A stretch of 24,811 bases of DNA from RUG626 sp964553775 (GTDB taxonomy: Bacteria > Bacillota > Clostridia > Oscillospirales > Oscillospiraceae), in the NCBI GenBank assembly GCA_964553775.1, contig CAZKLU010000025.1:1-24811 (forward strand), read 5' to 3'. Both the position numbers and the translations under genes were made by a program. Positions 5,901-11,905 of the stretch are shown piece by piece. The notes beneath the pieces were generated by a model. The model searched no databases. It was given only the letters and a program-made list of their open reading frames with translations, and was not told the DNA's origin. Each line of letters starts with the position of its first letter. The first letter of the stretch is position 1.

Positions 5901-6472
5901 ACGATGTCAATGTGTTCGTATTCGACACCGAGGTTTACTCCAACACCGGCGGACAGGCTTCAAAGGCTTCAAACATCGGTCAGGTCGCTCAGTTTGCGGC
6001 AGCCGGTAAGGAAATTAAGAAGAAGAGTCTCGCGGAAGTCGCTATGAGCTATGGTTACATCTATGTGGCGCAGGTAGCTATGGGCGCGAATCCCGCTCAG
6101 ACCATCAAGGCAATTACCGAGGCTGAGGCGTATCATGGACCGTCACTCATCATCGGCTACGCGCCGTGCGAGATGCACAGCATTAAGGGCGGTATGGTCA
6201 ACTGCCAGGCTGAGATGAAGAAAGCTGTTGCCTGCGGTTACTGGAACCTCTTCCGCTTCAATCCTGAAGCCGACAAGGGCAAGAAGTTCGTTCTTGACTC
6301 CAAGGATCCTGCCGGCGGGTATCGTGACTTCCTGATGAATGAGGCTCGTTATAGCCGTCTCACACGCGAATTCCCGGATCGCGCCAATGTTCTTTTCGAG
6401 CGCAACGAGGAGGAAGCGATGAAACGCTATGAACACCTCAAGAGACTTGTCAATATGTATTCGCAGGAATAA
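2906..6472 (+). CDS. nifJ: Pyruvate:ferredoxin (flavodoxin) oxidoreductase, 1188 aa
   Basis: Converts pyruvate and CoA to acetyl-CoA and CO2 with reduction of ferredoxin, in the cytoplasm of anaerobes. The single chain has all domains in order: pyrimidine-binding domain (about 5-240, GIYPITPSSPMADYVDQW), domain II, gamma domain (about 420-610), a two-cluster ferredoxin insert with C699/C702/C705/C709 and C756/C759/C762/C766, and the thiamine-diphosphate domain (about 810-1120, GGDGWAYDIGFGG and SNTGGQASKAS). The proximal cluster ligands C820, C823, C848 and C1088 are all present. Normal family length is 1170-1200. I chose the ATG at 2906, preceded by AGGGAGAG, over the in-frame ATG at 2873, which lacks a ribosome site; family members start MERKFKSMDGN-like. 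Monocistronic by its surroundings, with a long structured leader. Confidence 0.97.
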   Translation: MERKFKSMDGNNAAAYVSYAFTEVAGIYPITPSSPMADYVDQWAAAGQKNIFGTTVKVVEMQSEGGASGTVHGSLAAGALTTTYTASQGLLLMIPNMYKIAGEMLPCVFHVSARTVASHALNIFGDHSDVMACRQTGFAMLAEGNVQEVMDLAPVAHLAAIKGRVPFINFFDGFRTSHEIQKIAVWDYDDLKEMCDMDAVDEFRKHSLNPERPAMRGSHENDDTFFQNREACNGVYDALPAVVEEYMDKINAKLGTDYKLFNYYGAPDADRVIIAMGSFCDVTEEVIDYLNAHGEKVGLVKVRLYRPFAADKLIEAIPASCKKIAVMDRTKEPGSFGEPLYMDVVGALRNAGKDDIVVIGGRYGLGSKDTPPSSVFAVYDELKKDAPKRQFTIGIVDDVTNLSLPEKSREETPNTAAEGTIECKFWGLGGDGTVGANKNSIKIIGDYTDKYVQAYFQYDSKKTGGVTVSHLRFGDKPIKSPYYINKADFVACHNPSYITKGFKIVNDVKPGGVFMINCQWDFDELCHHLNADAKRYIAKNNIQLYTINAIDLAIEIGMGKRTNTILQSAFFTLAKVMPQEEAIQHMKDAAEHSYLKKGRDIVDMNWKAIDAGATAFKKIDVPAEWADAVDEDKTVVLVGAPKLVKQVETILEPIDKMDGNSLPVSAFMPHVDGQFEQGASAYEKRGVAVTVPSWDAEKCVQCNNCAYVCPHATIRPYAMTEDEVKAAPDAIKVAPIKAGKGKGVYQYTMAVSPLDCMGCGVCVGVCPTKAIKMVPQEQEIPQQDVFNYCVSKVAEKPDMQDNTVKGSQFKKPYLEFSGSCAGCAETSYARLVTQLYGDRMYISNATGCSSIWGGPAATSPYCTDANGKGPAWSNSLFEDNAEHGLGMYLGQNAIRGSLADKVRTVVAKDGAPEAVKAAGQKWLDTYDDGEANKAATAELVAALEAAVSDGSCKGEGCLGREILSKKDYLSKKSVWIFGGDGWAYDIGFGGLDHVLASGNDVNVFVFDTEVYSNTGGQASKASNIGQVAQFAAAGKEIKKKSLAEVAMSYGYIYVAQVAMGANPAQTIKAITEAEAYHGPSLIIGYAPCEMHSIKGGMVNCQAEMKKAVACGYWNLFRFNPEADKGKKFVLDSKDPAGGYRDFLMNEARYSRLTREFPDRANVLFERNEEEAMKRYEHLKRLVNMYSQE

Positions 6473-6499
6473 TTATATAGGTTTGTTTGCCGGGAAGTA

Positions 6500-6527
6500 T
6501 TGAATGCGGTGTGAACTTTGATAATAT
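6500..6527 (+). promoter_or_regulatory. Candidate promoter for the S-layer-homology gene leader
   Basis: TTGAAT (6500-6505), 16-base spacer, TAATAT (6522-6527), 28 bases after the nifJ stop. It is the only reasonable promoter between nifJ and the next gene, since the terminator at 6717-6758 leaves only about 30 bases before the start codon. Confidence 0.45.
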
Positions 6528-6544
6528 ACTCGCGTGAGAGCTTT

Positions 6545-6758
6545 GCGGGTAAGGGGTTTCGTAAGATTACCTGCGGGTATAGAAGCGTTGTAAGTTTTTA
6601 AGCTGCTGTTCCGCACTTAAAATCCCCGCACACCATCAAGGCTGAGATTTATTTCGGTTTTGAGTACAACTCGGTACTCTGAGCTTTATGAGTCCGAACC
6701 TGCTTCGGACAATGAAGATTACGGTTGATCCTCTGCGGGTTGACCGTAATCGTTTTTT
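6545..6758 (+). promoter_or_regulatory. Structured leader ending in a terminator (possible attenuator)
   Basis: Four consecutive stem-loops: GCGGGTAA (6545-6552) with TTACCTGC (6567-6574); GAGTAC (6662-6667) with GTACTC (6674-6679); GTCCGAA (6692-6698) with TTCGGAC (6704-6710); and the terminator GATTACGGT (6717-6725) with ACCGTAATC (6743-6751) followed by TTTTTT (6753-6758). GATTAC also occurs at 6565-6570, so the 3' terminator arm could pair there instead. It may simply end nifJ, but its closeness to the next start codon suggests control by readthrough. No named riboswitch class recognised. Confidence 0.5.
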
Positions 6759-6789
6759 ACAGCATACTTTTTGGAGGTTTATTTTAATT

Positions 6790-8748
6790 TTGAAAAAGAA
6801 AATAATATCGATCCTTCTTGTGTCCGTACTGCTTATTTCTGCCTTCCCGTCCGTTTTCGCGGCAAATTACACTGCCACAACAAATAAAAACGCGCAGGAT
6901 TACGAATACTATTGGGCGAGTACGGCGGATTCCTACATTTACGAAGCGAATGGAATCGTTAGAGTGGAGCATCTGCCATCCGGAAATATACTTGTCGATA
7001 CATACAGCTATGACTATGTATTGGAAAGCAGCTTGACGATAGAGCCGGAGCTTCCGCTTTGGGGCGGTTTCTATGCGGGTGAGGAGTATAACTTCCTCAT
7101 ATTCGGTCAGGAGAATGCGGAGGAGAGCGCGCAGACAGAATCGATTCGCATTGTCAAATATTCAAAGAACTGGGTTCGGCTCGGTCAGGCATCTGTTTAT
7201 GGTGATAATATATCACTGCCATTTTATGCGGGTTCTCTCAGGTGCGCGGAATACGGCGGAATGCTCTATGTGAATACCTGCCGAAAGGAATATACCTCCG
7301 CTGACGGCGGCAATCGGCAGTCAAACTTCACGATCCATGTGGATGAGGAAACAATGGCTGTTGACTACACATCTGTTTCGGCTGACACACCGAAAACCGG
7401 CTATGTAACGCACTCATTCGACCAGTATATAGCTGTTGGCAGCAGAGGAGATGTGGTCTGCCTTGATTTGGGCGATGAAAGCCCCCGCGCAATAGTTTTG
7501 ACCTGTTACGTTGCCGAAGCGGAGAACAGCAGCACCGATGAAGATGAAGCCGGTGATGAAGGTGAAGCCGACGGCGACGCTGAAGCCGGTGATGAAGGTG
7601 GAGACAGCGGTGATTCCAAAGCCGGTGATGAAGGTGAAGTCAGCGGCGACACAAATGCCGGTAATAATGCTGAAACAGGCGATGACAGTAATGAAGCTGA
7701 CAGCGTGGAGGAAGTCTCTGCTAAGCTCACGGGTGAGATAGTATCGGTAAACATACTGTCTATAGGCGGCGAAGAGGGCGAGAATGAGACTGGCGTACAG
7801 CTCGGCGGTCTTGCCGCGACAAGCGATGGATTTGTGGCGGTATATTCGCTGAACTCCGATGTTTACATGGCTTATATTGCGAACGGGTTCACATCAACAG
7901 AGGATATAAGTATAATACGTCTTACGGAGGGCAGAAAATCATCCGGAACCCCAGTGCTTGCTTCAAAAGGTTACGATGGCGGCTGGGTACTTTGGACAAA
8001 TGACAGCGGCGAGGTGCAGTATATGCCTTACAAGGCAAACGGCTCAACCGGAGCTGTTGTAACCGACCGGAAAGGTACAATGCTCTCAGATTGCCAGCCG
8101 ACAGCCTATGGTGATGGAGTTATATGGTATGTGACTGACAGCACCGCGCCTATATTCTTTACGCTTGACAGCACCGGAATCACGCGGCACTACTATGCCG
8201 GAGGCTGGGCGGACAGGGATTTGACAGAAGCCATCAATGCGGGACTTGTCCCCGCCGATATACAATCTGATTACACGAAGAATATCACGAGACAGGACTT
8301 CTGCCGTATTATGGTATCGCTGCTGGAATTAAAGTCCGGTATGAGTGTAAAGAAGCTCGCGGTGTCGAAGAATATCACGATAACAAATCCCTTTACAGAT
8401 ACAAGCAACGATTCTGTCGCCGCAGCTTATTCCTTCGGTATAGTGAACGGCGTGGGCGGTACTGAGTTTGCTCCTAATAACAGTATAACGCGCCAGGAGG
8501 CGGCTGTAATGCTTGAACGTACAGCAAAGCTGCTTGGACTTACCGGTGGAAGCGGTCTTACGTTCAGTGACATAAACGAGTGCGCGGGATGGGCGAAAAC
8601 TCAGGTTATAAATATATCCGGCTATGTTGACCCTCTGACGAATACAAGAGTTATGAACGGCACATCAAGCGGAGTGTTTGATCCGTTAGCCACCTTCACA
8701 AAACAGCAGGCTATCGTGACAGCGTTGAGACTGTACCACTGTAATTGA
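6790..8748 (+). CDS. Secreted S-layer-homology domain protein, 652 aa
   Basis: Exported cell-wall protein. I start it at the TTG at 6790, which gives a clean signal peptide (KKKIISILLVSVLLISAFPS, cleavage after VFA) and has GGAGG 12 bases upstream; the ATG at 6688 would run through a terminator hairpin. Residues about 25-250 and 310-465 form a beta-rich region of unknown fold, interrupted by an Asp/Glu/Gly spacer made of four 12-residue repeats at residues 253-300. Three S-layer-homology repeats end the protein at about 472-525, 533-585 and 590-652, with signatures such as TRQDFCRIMVSLLEL, TRQEAAVMLERTAKLL and FTKQQAIVTALRL. These domains bind pyruvylated secondary wall polymer and attach proteins to the envelope. 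Substrate or partner of the N-terminal part is unknown. Confidence 0.88.
   Translation: MKKKIISILLVSVLLISAFPSVFAANYTATTNKNAQDYEYYWASTADSYIYEANGIVRVEHLPSGNILVDTYSYDYVLESSLTIEPELPLWGGFYAGEEYNFLIFGQENAEESAQTESIRIVKYSKNWVRLGQASVYGDNISLPFYAGSLRCAEYGGMLYVNTCRKEYTSADGGNRQSNFTIHVDEETMAVDYTSVSADTPKTGYVTHSFDQYIAVGSRGDVVCLDLGDESPRAIVLTCYVAEAENSSTDEDEAGDEGEADGDAEAGDEGGDSGDSKAGDEGEVSGDTNAGNNAETGDDSNEADSVEEVSAKLTGEIVSVNILSIGGEEGENETGVQLGGLAATSDGFVAVYSLNSDVYMAYIANGFTSTEDISIIRLTEGRKSSGTPVLASKGYDGGWVLWTNDSGEVQYMPYKANGSTGAVVTDRKGTMLSDCQPTAYGDGVIWYVTDSTAPIFFTLDSTGITRHYYAGGWADRDLTEAINAGLVPADIQSDYTKNITRQDFCRIMVSLLELKSGMSVKKLAVSKNITITNPFTDTSNDSVAAAYSFGIVNGVGGTEFAPNNSITRQEAAVMLERTAKLLGLTGGSGLTFSDINECAGWAKTQVINISGYVDPLTNTRVMNGTSSGVFDPLATFTKQQAIVTALRLYHCN
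7546..7689 (+). repeat. Four tandem 36-base units coding 12-residue acidic repeats
   Basis: Units begin at 7546, 7582, 7618 and 7654 and encode EAGDEGEADGDA, EAGDEGGDSGDS, KAGDEGEVSGDT and NAGNNAETGDDS. The first three share the DNA core GCCGGTGATGAAGGTG; the fourth has drifted. The product is a flexible, calcium-binding-like acidic linker within the surface protein. Unit number is likely to vary between strains. Confidence 0.8.
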
Positions 8749-8851
8749 ACGGAAACACGGTATATTCGCGGATAATTAAAAGTAACCATTGATTTACTCA
8801 ATCAAATGCCAAATATTCACTGATAATCTCTCTATATAACAGCTGACAACA

Positions 8852-8901
8852 GTACAACATTGGACTATAATACACTTTGTCCAATGTTGTACAATTTTTT
8901 T
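8852..8901 (+). terminator. Strong terminator after the S-layer-homology gene
   Basis: Perfect 14-bp stem, 8852-8865 with 8879-8892 (arm GTACAACATTGGAC), 13-base loop, followed by AATTTTTTT. It lies 103 bases after the stop codon. Confidence 0.9.
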
Positions 8902-9121
8902 GCCGCAACAGGTCTGGATCCATGCGGTTCATGAGCTTGCGAATAACAGGTTTCTGTGTAGATGGTCTGTTTTGGCTGAAATTCTCATAGGGTTGAAGGC
9001 GGGGCGATGTTTCAAAGTGAAATATGCGCGTATATTTTCCAGCCGATGCAGCCGCGTGACACTGACGGAGAAGGGCGGGGAATTTTGCGGCGAAAGGCGG
9101 AAAAAAGCCGTGAAGATATAA
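8902..9121 (+). other. Intergenic stretch with no recognisable gene
   Basis: Open frames present on both strands here have no ribosome site, no start context and no recognisable domain. It directly precedes the MATE remnant and may be the decayed upstream part of the same former locus. Confidence 0.4.
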
Positions 9122-9262
9122 TTATCTGAACATTTCACATACGGAAAGCTGCTGCGCTTTTGCGTTTCGCCTATAGCGATGATGATATTCACCTCGGTTT
9201 ACGGCGTTGTGGACGGATTTTTTGTTTCAAATTACATCGGAAAGGCTGCTTTTTCGGCTTGA
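9122..9262 (+). pseudogene. N-terminal remnant of a MATE-family efflux transporter
   Basis: A 46-codon frame reads LSEHFTYGKLLRFCVSP, MMIFTSVYGVVDGFFVSNYI and GKAAFSA, then TGA. This is the opening of MATE multidrug/Na+ antiporters: the short cytoplasmic start, first membrane helix and the VYGVVDGFFVSN motif. A TAA directly precedes it (9119-9121) where a start codon and Lys would be expected, and the rest of the usual 440-460 residues is absent. It is therefore a deletion remnant, not a gene. Family assignment is from the recognisable N-terminal motif. Confidence 0.75.
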
Positions 9263-9269
9263 AGTATAC

Positions 9270-9298
9270 TTGCGTTGGCGCGATATTTGTTGTATAAT
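9270..9298 (+). promoter_or_regulatory. Promoter with no downstream ORF
   Basis: TTGCGT (9270-9275), 17-base spacer, TATAAT (9293-9298). No credible gene starts within the next 350 bases, and a terminator-like hairpin stands at 9470-9494. Confidence 0.45.
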
Positions 9299-9304
9299 AT
9301 AAAA

Positions 9305-9658
9305 TATACAGACATATCAGACGCAAGCAGAGCTTACTTCTGTCTGGGAACCGCAACTGATTAACATTTGTGTACTGCGAATCAGATACTCGGATTTTTC
9401 GGACTTTTGAGCGTCCTGTTTGATATGTTATCCTTCTATAGTTCTGTACAGTATTCTAAGAATTGGATGAAACGGCAATTTCTGCTGCCGTTTTATATAA
9501 ATATAATCTGCTCAGTCAATAAGCCGCGGTGTGTGCGAAATATAAAACCGATAAGGTTTTGCTTTTGTGTGAAAGGTACCATACACTGCTTTGCACAGAA
9601 CCGGAAACTTCAAAGCTGAAATTCATTTTACTTTTGAAAACAGACAGAGGAGCCGACA
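9305..9658 (+). other. Non-coding gap before the DUF3048 gene
   Basis: No convincing gene. It holds the hairpin at 9470-9494, a small AAAACC-GATAA-GGTTTT hairpin at 9544-9560, and a weak promoter candidate TTGCTT (9559-9564)-17-TACACT (9582-9587) that would give the DUF3048 gene a leader of about 65 bases. Confidence 0.4.
9470..9494 (+). terminator. Short terminator-like hairpin
   Basis: AAACGGCA (9470-9477) pairs with TGCCGTTT (9486-9493), followed by TATATAAATAT. Moderate strength; it could end a transcript from the promoter at 9270-9298. Confidence 0.5.
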
Positions 9659-10864
9659 ATGGACAACAAACTTTCTAACCGTGAAAAAGCACTCATTATT
9701 TCAATAGCACTTCTTCTTGCTGCCGCAATCGTCTGTGTAATCGCCTATGCCTTGATAAGTTCAGCACCGGAACCATCAGAAGAGACTGAAACCGCTCCCC
9801 TTGAAGACAACGAACCTGAACCCGAACCTGAACCGGAGCCTGCAAAGGTGCCTGAACCGGAACCGGAGCCTTCCTCGGAGCTTGTTGTCATAGAGCCGGA
9901 AGAACCCGAACCTGAACCCGAGACGGAACCTGAACCTGAAGTGTTCATAAACCCGCTTACAGGACTTCCGTGCGAGAGCGATATAAGCGCGTACCGACCG
10001 TATGCTGTAATGCTGAATAACATCCGTGTTTCGACACCGCAGGCGGGAATATCCGGCGCGGATATTATATACGAAACTCTCGCTGAAGGCGGAATAACGC
10101 GTCTTATGGCTATATATCAGGATATTACAGGCATTGAGTGTATCGGCAGTGTCAGGAGCGCAAGACCGTACTTCGTTGATATAGCCGAGGGGTATGACGC
10201 GATCTATATTCACGCGGGCGGCAGTGACGGTGCGTATATCACAATAAAAGAGCGCGGAATTACCAATATTGACGGTGTAAACGGTACCGGAGAAGTATTT
10301 TACCGCGATGAGTGGCGAAAGAAAAACATGGGAACCGAACACAGTCTTATGCTTTCGCCGCAGCTCTTGAGTGAATACGCTGAAAAGTATGATTTACGCA
10401 CGGAGCATACTGACGATTTCAATAATACTGCCGCATTCACCGATGATACTCACACCGGAGACGCGGCGCGTGATGTCTCTGTCACATTCTCCGCGTCCAA
10501 GGAAACGATTTTCAGCTATAACGAAGAGGACAGTTTATACTATGTGAGCCAATATAAAAACGCTATGATCGACAGTCTCAATGATGAGGTGTTCGCTGTC
10601 CGCAACGTGGTAATTATAAAAACAGCTATCTCAGTGATAGACAGCGAGGGAAGAGTGAGCGCGGGAACAGTCGGGAGCGGCGAGGGAGTTTATATTTGCG
10701 ATGGGTGCGCTGAGAATGTTACATGGTCGAGAGCGGACAGCACTTCACAATTTGTCTTGACGGACGGGAACGGACGCGAAATACCATTCAGGCGCGGGAA
10801 AACATATATAGCGTTGATTCCGACGACCGGCGGGAAAGTTGATATTGCCGGAGATAACGATTGA
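9659..10864 (+). CDS. Membrane-anchored DUF3048 (YerB-like) protein, 401 aa
   Basis: Residues 11-34 form one membrane helix (ALIISIALLLAAAIVCVIAY) without a proper lipobox, so this is probably an uncleaved anchor with the rest outside the cell. Residues 37-94 are a Pro-Glu stalk built mostly from EPEP dipeptides. From residue 98 the DUF3048 domain begins with INPLTGLPCE and RPYAVMLNN, then PQAGISGADIIYETLAEGGITRLMAI-type sequence and the GSVRSARPYF motif, all conserved in the family typified by Bacillus YerB. The C-terminal half (about 270-395) is the usual second domain of the family. Function is not established; it is thought to be envelope-associated. ATG preceded by GAGGAG at 6 bases. No operon partner. 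Confidence 0.85.
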   Translation: MDNKLSNREKALIISIALLLAAAIVCVIAYALISSAPEPSEETETAPLEDNEPEPEPEPEPAKVPEPEPEPSSELVVIEPEEPEPEPETEPEPEVFINPLTGLPCESDISAYRPYAVMLNNIRVSTPQAGISGADIIYETLAEGGITRLMAIYQDITGIECIGSVRSARPYFVDIAEGYDAIYIHAGGSDGAYITIKERGITNIDGVNGTGEVFYRDEWRKKNMGTEHSLMLSPQLLSEYAEKYDLRTEHTDDFNNTAAFTDDTHTGDAARDVSVTFSASKETIFSYNEEDSLYYVSQYKNAMIDSLNDEVFAVRNVVIIKTAISVIDSEGRVSAGTVGSGEGVYICDGCAENVTWSRADSTSQFVLTDGNGREIPFRRGKTYIALIPTTGGKVDIAGDND

Positions 10865-10924
10865 CTTTCAGCAAGCTCGTATACGAAAATGCAACCGCAA
10901 ATTAACTGATTTTTAACACTGTAT

Positions 10925-10979
10925 TTTGCGGAAAATGGTATTATATATAATCAGAAATAAGCAGTGAGTGAGCGGTCAC
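10925..10979 (+). promoter_or_regulatory. Possible promoter and operator of the ABC transporter operon
   Basis: A TATAAT at 10946-10951 has only a poor -35 (TTTTGC, 16-base spacer). Just downstream, at the expected transcript start, GTGA (10964-10967) and TCAC (10976-10979) form a short palindrome with an 8-base centre, of the size bound by TetR-type repressors. Weak evidence. Confidence 0.3.
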
Positions 10980-11090
10980 GGAAAGCAGCTGATAATTATA
11001 TTGTCCGCTCAGAAAACATTTGCCTCCCCACCTGCCGGGCAAGACCCCCGTTAGAGGATGGGTTTCACTTTACAACTTTGAGGTGTCATT

Positions 11091-11792
11091 ATGGCTTTTA
11101 TAGAATTTGAAAAGGTCAGGAAACAGTATATTACCGGCGAGGTAGTTATAGAAGCACTGCGCGATGTGACGTTTTCTGTTGAGAGAAGCGAGATATGCGT
11201 TATAGTCGGTTCCTCCGGCGCGGGTAAAACAACGCTTCTAAACATACTCGGCGGTATGGACACATTGACAAGCGGTAAGATTTTTCTGGATGGCGAGGAA
11301 ATATCCGCATACAGCCGTAAAAAACTCATATCATACAGACGTTCAGATGTTGGCTTTGTGTTCCAATTCTACAATCTTATAGAGAACCTGACTGCTTTGG
11401 AAAATGTGGAGCTTGCGGCTGAGATTTGTCCGGATCCGCTTGACGCGGCAGAGACACTGAGAAAGGTCGGTCTTGGTGAGAGACTTGGCAACTTCCCGTC
11501 ACAGCTTTCGGGCGGCGAACAGCAGCGTGTCGCAATAGCGAGAGCGTTAGCAAAAAATCCCAAGCTGCTTCTGTGCGATGAGCCAACGGGCGCACTCGAT
11601 TATAATACAGGCAAGGCTATCCTTCAGCTTCTTGAGGACACAAGCCGCAAAAATGGCATGACTGTCATAATCATTACTCACAACTCCGCTCTTACAGCTA
11701 TGGCGGACAGGGTATTGAAGATAAAAAACGGAACAGTAATTTCGTCCACGGTAAATGAGCATCCTACCCCCATAAGCGAAATTGAGTGGTAA
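11091..11792 (+). CDS. MacB/LolD-type ABC transporter ATP-binding protein, 233 aa
   Basis: Cytoplasmic ATPase that powers the permease encoded next. Walker A is GSSGAGKT (40-47), the Q-loop is at Q92 (FVFQFYNLI), the signature is LSGGEQQRVAIARAL from 139, Walker B is LLLCDEP (159-165, catalytic E164), the D-loop is GALD and the switch His is H197 (IIITHN). The FYNLI and ALENVELA segments and the 233-residue length are typical of the MacB/LolD/FtsE group, which pair with FtsX-fold permeases and act as mechanotransmitters or in peptide, lipid or drug export rather than classical import. ATG preceded by TTGAGGTG. The permease follows after 113 bases. Confidence 0.95.
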   Translation: MAFIEFEKVRKQYITGEVVIEALRDVTFSVERSEICVIVGSSGAGKTTLLNILGGMDTLTSGKIFLDGEEISAYSRKKLISYRRSDVGFVFQFYNLIENLTALENVELAAEICPDPLDAAETLRKVGLGERLGNFPSQLSGGEQQRVAIARALAKNPKLLLCDEPTGALDYNTGKAILQLLEDTSRKNGMTVIIITHNSALTAMADRVLKIKNGTVISSTVNEHPTPISEIEW

Positions 11793-11905
11793 AGAATTGC
11801 GGACAGGAGCCTGTAAAACTTAACGCGCACAATTCAATGAAATTCCGCGTCTCGCGTCCAAGGTTGGCAGTCGCTTTCAGGACAAGTATAAAAGGTGTTT
11901 TGTAT

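Noticed and set aside
6688..6789. ATG giving a longer S-layer-homology protein
   Set aside because: The extension would run through a strong terminator hairpin and would bury the signal peptide 34 residues inside the protein.
9368..9619. 83-codon plus-strand frame
   Set aside because: No ribosome site, odd composition, and it crosses the hairpins at 9470-9494 and 9544-9560.
11786..11905. GTG start overlapping the ATPase stop for the permease
   Set aside because: No ribosome site, and the 40 extra residues are not a plausible cytoplasmic start; the ATG at 11906 has AAAGGTG and begins a typical MKVKAIFKNTYREI opening.
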